NCBI RefSeq assembly: GCF_964340395.1
Contig: NC_135551.1
Span: 4,931,463-4,995,462 of the forward strand
Direction of reading: 5' to 3'
DNA length: 64,000 nucleotides
DNA from: Glandiceps talaboti
Taxonomy: Eukaryota > Hemichordata > Enteropneusta > Spengelidae
The notes under the pieces are model-generated. The model was not told the DNA's origin. It searched no databases and saw only the letters and a program-made list of their open reading frames with translations. The position numbers were made by a program, and so were the translations under genes. Numbering within the stretch: position 1 is the first letter of the stretch; the number at the start of each line of letters is the position of its first letter. Below are positions 50,126-61,499 of this stretch, one piece after another.

Positions 50126-50248
50126 ATAATCGGACATCATTTGTATGTGCACAGCATATGTGTTATAACGGTGGAAAATGCGTGTCTGCTTTTGATGTAA
50201 TCCGGTGTTTATGTCCACTTGGATATGTTGGAACCAGGTGTGAATATT
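50126..50248 (+). CDS. Mosaic receptor-like gene, exon 4 (EGF-like domain)
   Basis: Acceptor TTTTCCATTCCAG|AT AAT CGG, donor TGT GAA TAT T|GTAAGTTA. It is 123 bases, phase 1 to phase 1. The 41 residues include six cysteines spaced C-x4-C-x5-C-x8-C-x1-C-x8-C: CAQHMC, YNGGKC, then C-L-C, then PLGYVGTRC. That is the exact EGF pattern with the usual NGGKC and GYxGxRC consensus. The calcium-binding D-x-D/N signature of cbEGF is absent before the first cysteine (DNRTSFVC). Symmetric 1-1 EGF exons are the classic shuffled module of animal extracellular proteins. Its place between the 43-kb and 52-kb exons on the same strand fits one gene. Confidence 0.93.
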
Positions 50249-50399
50249 GTAAGTTATATTTCTTTACACTTGCCACGCCTGCTTGCTCGCTATGCGTTTG
50301 GTTGGGTTTCATGTGCTCTGAATGTCCGCCTTTTTGTGTCATGAATTTTACCTTGATGTCGTCAAATGTCCTGTATCTAAACAGAAAGCATTAGAGGTA

Positions 50400-51975
50400 A
50401 TCATCTGGTCATAATTCCGAGGCATGTCGTTATAAAATATTGGAACACAGTTTTAGTTGAATGACGTTAGTGTTTGCAATGTTCCTTAAATGTTGTGTTA
50501 CTTGTTCATCCGATTTCAAAGCAATACAAAAATCAAATGTAAAACATCTTCATAAGATGAAAATGTAAACAAGTATCACACAGAACATATTCTACAATCT
50601 ATAAAAGCGAAATTTCAACTGGAATTGTGTTACACAGTGTACTATAAAGTGTGAGTTACATACCAAACATCTCGACTAGTATTCTCAAATGCAAATGTAT
50701 ACCTTTCAATTAAGTGGCGGTGTCCTGTTCGATCACAATTTTGACATACAGTTTAATAGGAAACCACTAGTACTTTTAATCAGTTTGACATCTCCACATT
50801 GCGAACCGTGCGTTTCTTGTTGGGGCTTTGTGATGCTAATTAGCGATTTATAAGTTAATGCAATCGCTTCCAGAACACAACATTCCATTCTCGCAAGCCA
50901 GAGCACATATTTCTGCCTAAGCAACGAAATAATTAGGTCTGGCATCTTCCATCCTGTACACCCTGTAACATTTGCATACCTAGGACAGGGTTGTGTACAT
51001 AGCTACGTACCAGCTCAGTCGAGGGAGGGGGTTACCAGCTATTTCTACAATATCCCAGTAATATTTTTGGCCAACATACTAGGTGTAATACCTAGATTTG
51101 ACAGATGTTTAACTGGTATGCAAACATCAATCTAACATGGATGTTAAAATTAGCAATGTAGCATAAGTCTGTATAACATTCGCGTACATGAGGTTTCTTC
51201 CCCACAGCCATGTACCAGCTATGTGAGCATAGTATTTCCCAAACCATGCACCAGCTATGTCAACATTGCTGTAACCAAGGTATTTCCCACATCCATGTAC
51301 CAGCATGTGAGCATAGCTGTAACCTCAGCTATATGAAGGCACTAAAAGTATATACTTATTTGTTGATGATTCATGGGACCAGGCACGGAACACAAATCTA
51401 ATAAAGCATATCAATAGGACAATTTTTTTCTCATTGGTTGTCAATGTGAGAAGTGGCCATTGCTAGCTGACGCTTTCGATTACTGATACATCCCCAAATG
51501 ATTTCCAGAGAAAGATCAGGAGGCTATCGACCTCAGACACTACAATCCCAAGATCAGTAGAGATGGGGGCAACAAACTACCTTATATCTACAATCGACTT
51601 ATCATACCCCAACCTAGTGATATACAATGAATTAACTGTTAGTTGGGGAATGAGGAGAGGAGCGGGTCTCACAGTAGTCAATGGGGAAGAGCATCAGAAG
51701 ATTTTGGGCATAATGTGGTGGAGTGGAGATGACCTAGTTCGTCAGTTGTGCGCTCATCTAGTCTTGAAATTCCCGTTCTCCAGAGAAACAAATTAGATCC
51801 AAACATATGCACTGATTTAATACAAACACAAACTCACTGTAATGGTAATCGTGGGAAACAAGAAGTGTTTTTAAAAACTATCAATGTGGTGGGTCCATGT
51901 TATGCCAAAAACCAAGATAGACTTGCCTCGCCCCCTGTAATTGCTGAAGTCTCCCTTAATCTATCCTAAAACTCT
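50400..51975. other. No gene recognised (intron 4)
   Basis: Between the EGF and Ig-like exons. Around 51,190-51,330 there is a degenerate repeat of CCATGTACCAGCTATGTGAGC, about four units. ORFs at 51,563-51,796 have no domain-like motif. Confidence 0.5.
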
Positions 51976-51980
51976 TCATA

Positions 51981-52315
<335 letters not shown>

Positions 52316-52443
52316 GTCATATGTATCTGACTGTCTGTCTGTTTCTATGTGTGTCTGTGCACACACGCGAGGAAGGTGCCATTCTGAACACAACAGTCCT
52401 ATGTGCAATAATGTGCATAAACATTTCGCAATTTCAATTTTAG

Positions 52444-52743
52444 CCTATCCTTTTATGATAAAAGGAATCTTCGACACAGTTAACGAAGCTAATTCGAAAT
52501 GTACATCCCATAATGGTGTGATAGCAGCTTCCGCTGAAATATATTATGTGACATTGGTGTTTCATGCTCATGGCTATAGCATGAATTGGTTTTGGACAAA
52601 AGATAGGCTTATTCAGACGGGAACTGAAGTGATGTCAATTTCAAATGATACGATAATATATGATGAAATATTTACTTCAACGGAACTGGATTTTACACTA
52701 TATAATAAACACCCCATTGGTGTATTGTGTATGAAAGAAAACG
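52444..52743 (+). CDS. Mosaic receptor-like gene, exon 5 (Ig-like domain)
   Basis: Acceptor TTTCAATTTTAG|CC TAT CCT, donor GAA AAC G|GTATGTAC. It is 300 bases, phase 1 to phase 1. The 100 residues read KCTSHNGVIAASAEIYYVTL, VFHAHGYSMNWFWTKDRLI, ISNDTIIYDE, TELDFTLYN and PIGVLCMKENG. The first Cys, the W-x-W-x-K-D block 30 residues later, the LDFTL strand and the closing GVLCM are arranged like the B, C, E and F strands of an Ig-like fold with a Cys-Cys bridge, though the usual DxGxYxC is replaced by HPIGVLC. Assignment to Ig is inference; that it is an exon is well supported. Two N-glycosylation sequons can be seen near NDT. Confidence 0.8.
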
Positions 52744-52769
52744 GTATGTACTTAAAATTTAACTAAATG

Positions 52770-52974
52770 TTAATTCTTTCTCTGTCACTCTCTCTATCCC
52801 TCTCTACGTCTTTCTGTCTGCCTGTCTGTGTGCCGGTCTATCTATCTATCTATCTATCTCTCTGTATGTATGTATGTATGTATGTATGTATGTATGTATG
52901 TATGTCTGTATGTCTGTATGTATGTATGTATGTATGTATGTATGTATGTATGTATGTATGTATGTATGTATGTA

Positions 52975-53029
<55 letters not shown>

Positions 53030-53167
53030 GTGTGTGCCTGTCTGTCAATCTGTGTCTCTCCTTGTCTCCCTGTCTCCTGTCTGTCTGTCTGTCTGTATGT
53101 ATGTATGTATGTATGTATGTATGTATGTGTGTGTGTATGTATGTATGTATGTATGTATGTATGTATG

Positions 53168-53206
<39 letters not shown>

Positions 53207-53250
53207 ATGTATGTATGTATGTATGTATGCCTCTCTCTCTCTCTCGTCGA
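52770..53250. repeat. Microsatellite cluster after exon 5
   Basis: Alternating (TCTA)n, (TGTA)n and (TGTC)n blocks and a (TC)n end. All 120-160 codon frames here are repeat translations. Confidence 0.97.
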
Positions 53251-53760
53251 TCGATTGATCGATCAACCGAAAGTATACACATGAGTGAGGTATGAGTATA
53301 CTATATTCTTTACTACGCGTCAGTTTTACTATATTATAAGACACCCAAAGAAATGCTGTTACTATGAGATTGACCTGTCTGTAATGTGTCATTTCCATGA
53401 AATGCATATTCACCCAAACCTGTCACAAATGTGGCATACAATATGAGAAAAATGAGTTTGCCATTTTGTTTTGAACTTAATATTCTTGGTGGTTGTAGTG
53501 AAAACCGACGTTTAACGAAATACATGGTGGGATGGGGGCACAAATATCGGAGAATAAAAAAGAACAGGAATACAGTTGGTGAAAGGTTTAAATATAAACT
53601 GGTTTTACAACTACGTATTTTCGACTGAGCCAGGGGCCAAAATAGCTGCAATACTTTTTTTTTCATTAAATACTTTTTGACTTTAGTGGTAGAGCAGCTG
53701 GACAAGGTAAATGTTAGAATTATATTTGAAAATTGTCTAAAAGCACACAAACTATGCTAT

Positions 53761-54374
53761 TGTAACAAATAGAGGGGATACCTCTACTGTTAAGGTAACC
53801 CTCCTCCATGTTACTCTCTCTCTCTCCACTCTCTCTCTACACTCTGTACTCGGGATCGACTTGGACTTTTAGGGAATTAGCTTAGACACTATACACACAA
53901 TTAATGTTCATGGTTAACCTGGATCATTTGGAAGTGGCCACGGAGCAGATCGAAGCTCCTGACCTCGGACCGTCTCTTCCAAAGACTGAATCCATCATTT
54001 TATTATTTCATCAAATTCTTATAAACATAAAATATACAATACTCAAATGATTGGGTGATAAAGTAATCAGCACCATAAATGACTAAAACGGAAGTATTGC
54101 CGTCGCCTTAATTCAATGCAAATGATATTGGCAAATATGAAAACTAGCCAAACAATGTGATCACGTCATTGTTCTTCCAACTGTCTGTAATTAGTCATTA
54201 TTTGACACTGTTGATCTTATAATAACTTAATGTTGTCATCTTCGAAGAATACTATTCGCGCAATGCAAACATTTGTTCTAAGTGTTAATTCATGACAGCT
54301 GAGAGTTCACGGTGACCTCGCAAAACATCAAAACTTAGCGAATATTAAAAAGTTGTATTCTGTCATCCGTAACA
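53761..54374. repeat. 5' LTR
   Basis: Starts TGTAACAAATAGAGGGG and ends TCATCCGTAACA. It includes (TC)n near 53,815-53,845 and TTCAATGCAAATGATATTGG. Confidence 0.82.
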
Positions 54375-55965
54375 CTATCACCTTTTCCCAAAGTGTGACG
54401 TCCCGTCACACATTTTAATATTCAAAATAATTGCCTTTCATAAATGAAACACTTTTTTTATGATTTTGTAAATCGATAGAAAAGGAGTAAAGTACAAACA
54501 ATTAAAGAAATTAAAGTTGGAATAGTATGGATGTGAATAGCAGTCTGATGTCGAGACAGGCAGTTTACTTTCAAAGATTGGAATTGCAGCGATTATCTTT
54601 TTCAACATTGACGATAAATGCGAGTGGTTATTCAAGAAGTACCTTTAAAGTCCTCTATTATACAGCTCCTCAATCATACAGCGTCTGATCAGACTATACA
54701 ATCACTCACACAGCCGTGCCTATCTTTTACCCAGATAAAAATGAAACCCTTTTGAATTTTGACTTGTAAAATCTATCGTACAGGTACTCTTCAATGACAA
54801 CACAAAAATCGAGAAATAGATGATAATTTCATCAAACAAATGATGCCTTTCTTTTTTGTGAAAAACAACAACTTTACGTCGTTTACGATTGAAAAAAGTT
54901 GGACTAGCAGTTATCATACAGGTTTTTAGCATCTGAGGAATTTCAGAAATTCTTGCGGTATTTGAAAGGAATTTTTGCATAGACAATAATACAGCTCATT
55001 TCGGTCGGATCTCTGTTTTACACTCGAATTTGAAATCAAATATTTATCTTGTACTGCAGATTCAATAAAATACTATATCAACATGGTTCCTTCCTTTACT
55101 GTAGGAACTTTAAATCACACAGTCCGACTCAACGTGTGAGCAACGCATTTATCCGTAGCGTTTCGGCTCACTACAACTCAGAGTCAACAAAACTTCGAGG
55201 AGTTTCCAATACTCCATATTCCGATAAATATTTTTATTAAAATTAAAATTTTCTCCATAGATAAATCATCAATATTCTTTCTGCTTGTACGCGACCGTAA
55301 AACAGCATCACTGAAATGGTTGTGATAAGAAAATAGATTTCAAAAAGTGTTTGTCGTCAAACTAAATCGAGCATACAATTATTATTTCTTACACATTTCT
55401 CTGTACACACAGTAAAAAATTGCTGACCATGAATAGAAATGAATTCAAGGAATAAAATAATGCCAATCTTTAGCAAATCTCTACTACCGTATGATTAATG
55501 AGTTGTTTGTCCTTCAAAAGTCTTAAACATGTGATTCACATGCGAACTGCTTCGGTCTGCATCATCAGCGTCCGATACGTGATATCTCCACTAGTAATCG
55601 CCTGTCAGCTGTTCGGTGCCCGTTGAAGGTTTCACTGCTGCAACGTTTGTCAAAGTCTCTATCGCTGTCTGTTTATTCACAATTTCACGTTTTGAAACAC
55701 AATCTCTCCTTCTGAGATGTCTTAGTCCATCTCTGCAATATTTTACGAGTTCTAGTTCGAGTTGAATTCCCACCATTGCAACATAATCATTAAAAGTTTC
55801 CTTTCGAAAAGTTATCGAGTCATCGATTTCTCACTCACCCGGCGGCGTTTTTTTTCTTCTTCTCAAAGGTTGTCAATTATTCTTCATAAAGTTTAAATTT
55901 GTCTCATTACGCGCACAATGGTCCTTCTAGTCCAAGGCCGGTTTTTCCACCGGATTCTCCACCAA

Positions 55966-56596
55966 TGTAACAAATAGAGGGGATACCTCTACTGTTAAGG
56001 TAACCCTCCTCCATGTTACTCTCTCTCTCTCTCCACTCTCTCTCTCTCTCTCTCTCCACTCTGTACTCGGGATCGACTTGGACTTTTAGGAAATTAGCTC
56101 AGACACTACACTATACACACAAATAATGTTCATGGTTAACCTGGATCATTTGGAAGTGGCCACGGAGCAGATCGAAGCTCCTGACCTCGGACCGTCTCTT
56201 CCAAAGACTGAATCCATCATTTTATTATTTCATCAAATTCTTATAAACATAAAATATACAATACTCAAATGATTGGGTGATAAAGTAATCAGCACCATAA
56301 ATGACTAAAACGGAAGTATTGCCGTCGCCTTAATTCAATGCAAATGATATTGGCAAATATGAAAACTAGCCAAACAATGTGATCACGTCATTGTTCTTCC
56401 AACTGTCTGTAATTAGTCATTATTTGACACTGTTGATCTTATAATAACTTAATGTTGTCATCTTCGAAGAATACTATTCGCGCAATGCAAACATTTGTTC
56501 TAAGTGTTAATTCATGACAGCTGAGAGTTCACGGTGACCTCGCAAAACATCAAAACTTAGCGAATATTAAAAAGTTGTATTCTGTCATCCGTAACA
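55966..56596. repeat. 3' LTR
   Basis: Differs from the 5' LTR mainly by an expanded TC tract and ACACTACACTATACAC. Near identity of the pair implies a fairly recent insertion. It is preceded by TTCTCCACCAA, shared with the relic at 24,783. Confidence 0.82.
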
Positions 56597-56599
56597 CTA

Positions 56600-57385
56600 T
56601 AATGGCTTATGGTTTTAAAAGAGAATATCTTCATTCGGTGACTAGTAAAATGTAATCATTACTGCGATTGTTATTCTCCATGGTAAAATTCATTTTTTAC
56701 CAGTCAGTGGCGAGTACCATGTGCCACAGTACCCCAAAAAAATTCTCACAAAAATGAGAATGACATAAGCAAACTTATCAGAAACAAATCTTTAATCTAT
56801 TGCCCCGAGGGAACATACACACCAACCAGATTTAAACTGAATGCCTTCTGTAAGGGCAAAGTCTTTAGACGTTTCGTTCCTACACACAGTTAGTGTTGGA
56901 ATGCAAAAGAACATATGCAAGTAGTTAAATCAACTGTGTACCAAATGCAATTGAATTTGAAGAGTGCTCTTTTCAGATATAGCCGGTTAACTGAAATTCG
57001 TTAATTATGCAAAATAGTCTTTAAAACAATCAATAACCTTTATGAGAAATGAGAATCCCGGTATCATGAATGTATGTACCAAATTGTACAGAACTTTAAG
57101 CTTGCACTCTTTACAGCCTAATTAATGATAATCGTTATTATGCAAATCACTCATTATAACTGACAGATACATCAATAAGTTGTTCATGACACATGTGCTT
57201 TGTATTGTTTTAAGTATGTTCCGAGAAAATAAGAGTACTAGTAAAGTCCATGAAAAACGTTACAGAGAGTTATGATTTGGTGCAGAATATACACGAGCAA
57301 AGCCAAACACACTGAGGGTTCAAAGGTTTCGGAATATCGGTATAATTAAATAATATTATATATTATATTATAGCATTACCAATTC
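56600..57385. other. No gene recognised
   Basis: AT-rich non-coding sequence with TAATTATGCAAATC-type text. Confidence 0.5.
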
Positions 57386-57388
57386 CAG

Positions 57389-57655
57389 TGAATTTTGTGA
57401 CGTCATCGCTGTACATTATTACTGATAATGTACTCCGTTATTGGGCATCGTGGCCCCGGAACGAGCATAACAATACAAGCTTATTTGTTCTGTTTCTTCA
57501 TACGCCTAGGTATTTTTTCGAAATGCATGATGTTACTTATGATTTTCATTTCCACTGTTTAAAAATACAACGCATTCATGAAACAAATTTGTGTTCACAG
57601 CAGTTCATTGGAGTGTATGTGTGTGTACATACGTGTACGTACGTGTGTCGCTATG
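57389..57655 (+). CDS. Weak candidate exon of the mosaic gene
   Basis: CCAATTCCAG|TG AAT TTT is a plausible phase-1 acceptor, and an open frame follows for 88 codons to TAG (VNFVTSSLYIITDNVLRYW, then ASWPRNEHNNTSLFVLF). The start resembles the first strand of an FN3 domain, but no FN3 tyrosine corner was seen. The only phase-1 donor in the frame (ACG T|GTACGTAC, near 57,633) is uncertain. A similar acceptor and PVNFAT start at about 62,993 soon meets stops. It may be a terminal exon, a decayed exon or chance. Confidence 0.2.
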
Positions 57656-57775
57656 ATTAGTATTCAGCTTCCGGGCCGAAACATGGCAGACGATGTTCAG
57701 CGCTGTGTATATTATACGTTGTTTTGCGTTTCTCGGTCTACAAATTCACTGGAATTGGCAAAACTATAAAATAAT

Positions 57776-57915
57776 AACAATAATGTATGCCCTCCCAGTC
57801 CATAATGGACTCAAGCAAACGTTGCACTCCATAATGGGCTTGGCTGTCGCCTCGCCCATTATGTCGTTCAAAGTTTGCTTTCGTCCATTATGGGCTGGGA
57901 GGGCGTACATTATTG
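57776..57915. mobile_element. Foldback MITE of ~140 bp
   Basis: The left arm ACAATAATGTATGCCCTCCC continues with CAGTCCATAATGG and AGCAAACGTTG. The right arm returns CATTATGGGCTGGGAGGGCG and TACATTATTGT. The loop contains a further CCATAATGGGC/GCCCATTATG pair. No ORF. Confidence 0.9.
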
Positions 57916-57944
57916 TTTAAATAATAATAATTTTTATAATAATC

Positions 57945-58515
57945 GAGTTTTTTTTTTATATTAACCGCCCTACCTGGGGTACTTTTGTATGCTGAGTTCG
58001 AAAAATGGGGTCATTTTATTAACATCCGTTGCCATGGTAACGAAAATCATCATAATATGTGGAAAAAAATAAAAATTAATGAAAGATTTTCCTTATTTTT
58101 GACATGTATGAGATGGGGCTGTTGTAACACAAGTTACCTAAAATAGGACAGCTGTTTCCATGGAAACATAGAGTAGACTAAAAAATGTTGTGTTGGTTAA
58201 AAACCTACATATCTGGAAAATAACATGATAAATTTAATTATAACATAGTTTATTTGCATATTGACCACCCTATATTGGGTAGTTCAAAAATAGTTATCAT
58301 TTTTGGAACATCTGTTGCCATGGTAACCTAAATCACCATATTATGCATTATTTGGCAAAAATTATGTAAAATCCAAAGAACAAATTTTTTTTACAAAATA
58401 AATTCCTTACTTTTGGCATATATGCACTAGTGCTATCCATTGTAAGACAGATTATCTAAAATTGGAGAGTGGCTTCCATGGAAACATAAAATACGCTTAC
58501 ATTACAAATGCCATG
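57945..58515. repeat. Two ~290-bp tandem units carrying RFX X-box palindromes
   Basis: The units at about 57,950-58,230 and 58,255-58,515 share ATTRACCRCCCTA, then GTTGCCATGGTAAC (58,028-58,041 and 58,314-58,327), then TTTCCATGGAAACATA. GTTGCCATGGTAAC fits the RFX X-box consensus GTNRCC-N0-3-RGYAAC. Confidence 0.8.
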
Positions 58516-58519
58516 TTCT

Positions 58520-59070
58520 AGTAAAAAAAATACATCTGACATACACCTACAAACGAATGTGTTTGCTATTAAAATACCAAATATTTTGTTACTCTAAGTC
58601 CAAATAAAATATGCAAGGAGTCACAAACTGAGTGGTCGTAAAAGCTTAACATGTATGTCAGAAGTTCTGTGCTGATTACAAGGTCTAATTACTATCCCAA
58701 ATTTCGAAGAGCCGGGCCTGACTACATTACAACATGTCACGTGCAAGGAGATTGCTACATGTACATACATAAACAAACTGATGTGTTCGAATGTGGAGAA
58801 AATTACATGCCTTCGCTAGTTTTCTGTTAAATATTACATGTAAAAGCCTGCAACCGTTAGCAATAATGACAGCATAACACAGAAATAAAGATATACTGTG
58901 TGAAATTACGATTTAATACAAATTACTCAGCTTGGAAATACAACCCCATCTTGACATATTCTTGTCCCTGTCAGTTGCGTTGACATTTACAAACATGTAC
59001 GTTAACGAGGTCATCAGCTCTACATACCTTTTGCTGTGAACAAAGTTCAACTTTCCTTTCTTGGCAGTGT
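58520..59070. other. No gene recognised
   Basis: AT-rich; no ORF or repeat of note. Confidence 0.5.
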
Positions 59071-59075
<5 letters not shown>

Positions 59076-59165
<90 letters not shown>

Positions 59166-59185
59166 CTCGGTGAGTATCAATCTGC
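59076..59185. repeat. (TA)n with inverted cap
   Basis: About 43 TA units followed by ACTCGGTGAGTATCAATCTGCT, the reverse complement of the caps at 52,090-52,310. Confidence 0.9.
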
Positions 59186-59199
59186 TAAACCGTTAGTTG

Positions 59200-60190
59200 G
59201 GTTATGATTGAACAAATGCAGCTGGATATAGTTGAGGATGAGTAGCCTTCCATACCTTCCATTTTTAAGGGAATATTGATAAATTATCCATGATTTCACA
59301 GTTGTGTCACAATCAAGGTTGTGACCTTTTATTTGCATTGTTTTAGTACGCACGCGCTGTGCAGATGCACCTGTAAACACCTTGTGAATGTGATACAATG
59401 TTACACAGTGTAACAATATCATCATGCCTGGAATTACCTATATCACGTGTTCTCCACATGTATGCCGTACATTTCATATTTGCAGGTACGTTTTTGCATT
59501 CGGAGTAATATATCATTACATGTTATCGGCTTTTCATGAAAATACAATTTGTAATAAATGAAACAATATTCTTACAACGTTTTACAGTAGCAGAAGTTAT
59601 GACACAGGTCAAGTCAACTTTATGGCATGCCAGCACAATGACATAGCATTTTCGATTGTGATCAAATCATATCAAAACCATACGATTTTAGAAGAGATTC
59701 AAACGACTTAGCAGAGATTCAAACGACTTAAAATCTCAAAATTGTATACTACCTAAGGCACGTGCACATTGACAGACAAAAAGACTACAGAACGCCCACT
59801 CAGCTGTCACTGTCATCGAAGCTAGTAAATAGTACTACCGTGTTTGTTCCGGCAAAGTAACCAGTACAGAATATACTGTTAAATCTAAGAAAATGGAGTT
59901 ACTGTACAATTTTCAAAAGTATTGATGCCTGGGTCAATTATAAATTCTTCAAGTTAAACGTAAAGAATGTTTGTCTGGTGTCCACGTTTTGACTTGGTAC
60001 TGCTAGCTAGTAGGTATGATACAGGACACACATTTTAGATGAAGTTGACGGTTCTTCACAGTGATGAACTGTATTCAAAATTAGTCTCTAGCTAATATAA
60101 GGTATCCCTTAAATTTATTCATAGCCCATACTATTTCTAAGCCTTCTCGTTCAATCACAGTGATTTGTCTCTATGAATTAATTACCCATT
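59200..60190. other. No gene recognised
   Basis: Contains a short direct repeat GAGATTCAAACGACTTA (59,694-59,728, twice). No supported ORF. Confidence 0.5.
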
Positions 60191-60199
60191 GGCATATTA

Positions 60200-60900
60200 T
60201 ATGGACATTCTAGGTATAGGTGGTCATTTGCAAATTTACATACATTTTTAAATGCTTATTCATTTGTCTATCGATTCCTGTTGTTATCTTTGCAATATAC
60301 GTGATTATTTGGCTGTTGCTATGGGCGTGGTCTTGTTGCTCGGCAATTTAAATATATTTTTGAATGTTTATTCAATGTTCTATTAATCCCTGTGGTTATC
60401 TTTGTGAAATACACCACCTTTTGGCTGTTGCTATGGGTGTGGTATTATTGCTAGGCAAATCTTCATACATTTTTTGAATGATTATTCAATTGTCTATTAA
60501 TCTTTTATCTTTGCATAATTATGATCAATTGGCTGTTGCTATTGGCGTGGTCTTGTTGCTAGGCACATTTGCATACATTTTTGAAGGTTTATTCATTTGT
60601 CTATCAAGTCCTGTTCTTATCTTTGCAAAATACGTTATTATTTGGCTGTTGCTGTGGGCGTGGTCTTGTTGATAGGAAAATTTACATACATTTTTAAAAA
60701 ATTTTATACAATCGTCTATTAATCCCAGTGGTTATCTCTGTGAAATACATCATCGTTTGGCTGTTGCTATGGGCGTGGTCATGGTTGCTGAGGATATTTG
60801 CATACATTTTTTGAATGTCTACTCACCTGATGATGTTGTTATGTGACCAAAATATTCTGCTATTTGGTTGTTGTTAAGGGTGTGGTCATAGTTGCTAGGG
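60200..60900. repeat. ~115-bp tandem repeat, about six units
   Basis: Each unit has ATTTRCATACATTTTT, TTATTCAATTGTCTAT, TTATCTTTGCAAAATA and TTTGGCTGTTGCTATGGGCG followed by TGGTCTTGTTGCTAGG. The conserved GTTGCTATGG-TGTTGCTAGG core is the least diverged part. Confidence 0.88.
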
Positions 60901-60969
60901 CCAATTGTGTCAAATATTTTCAAGAACATCTGCAGAATAACACTTCTAGAAACATCTCACTAAGTTTCA

Positions 60970-61419
60970 GTCTCACAAAGTACTTTTTGAGATATAAATT
61001 TGTGACCAAAATTCACATTTTTACACCTAATTTGCATATCACTCAGAAGATCATTATGTGCTTAATATTTCTTCACCTATACACCCTAAGATGCATCCTC
61101 ATTAAATTTTAGCCCATTTTGCTGAGTAGTCTTGGAATTAAGGATTTCTTTACCAAAAAGACACATTTTAGCCCAAATTTGCATATTACTGATCAGATAA
61201 TCATGTCATGAACAAATCTTAATTTAGATCCCCCTACAGAACGTTTCCACAAAATTTCAGGCCAATCTGCCAAGTACTTCCGTAATTGAAGTTTTTCACC
61301 CAAAATGCACATATCTGCTGCGATCATTTTCATTTGAACAATTTTCCATCTACACACCCTAAGAAAAGTCCCCACCAAATGCCAAGCCAGTCAGTCTGGT
61401 GGTTTTTGACTTTAAGTCG

Positions 61420-61420
<1 letters not shown>
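60970..61420. repeat. ~150-bp degenerate tandem repeat, three units
   Basis: Units share AATTTGCATATCACT-like text, ATCATTATG or ATCATGTCATG, then CACCCTAAGA, then a CTGAGTAGTCTTGG/CCAAGTACTTCC-like block. It follows directly from the 115-bp array. Confidence 0.65.

Positions 61421-61421
<1 letters not shown>

Positions 61422-61497
<76 letters not shown>
61422..61497. repeat. (CA)n microsatellite
   Basis: About 38 CA units closing the 150-bp tandem array. Confidence 0.97.
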
Positions 61498-61498
<1 letters not shown>

Positions 61499-61499
61499 C

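Larger units (their letters stand above)
53761..56596. mobile_element. Non-coding LTR retroelement, ~2.8 kb
   Basis: Two directly repeated LTRs (about 614 and 631 bp, near-identical apart from CT-repeat length) flank a 1.6-kb interior (54,375-55,965) with no gag or pol-like ORF. CTAT precedes the 5' LTR and follows the 3' LTR, consistent with a target duplication. The LTRs start TGTAACA and end GTAACA. CTAT also follows the 5' LTR, so the 3' LTR edge could extend four bases and the duplication is not certain. No convincing primer-binding site or polypurine tract was seen. Relics of the same LTR occur at 24,783 and 31,275. Confidence 0.82.

Noticed and set aside
52767-53413. Several 120-163 codon frames
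   Set aside because: Translations of TGTA/TGTC/TC repeats.
53431-53750. ORFs next to the LTR element
   Set aside because: No motif, no splice phase match to the mosaic gene, and composition like the surrounding non-coding DNA.
55591-55776. 61-codon minus-strand frame inside the LTR element as a gag remnant
   Set aside because: No zinc knuckle, protease or RT motif; too short to support.
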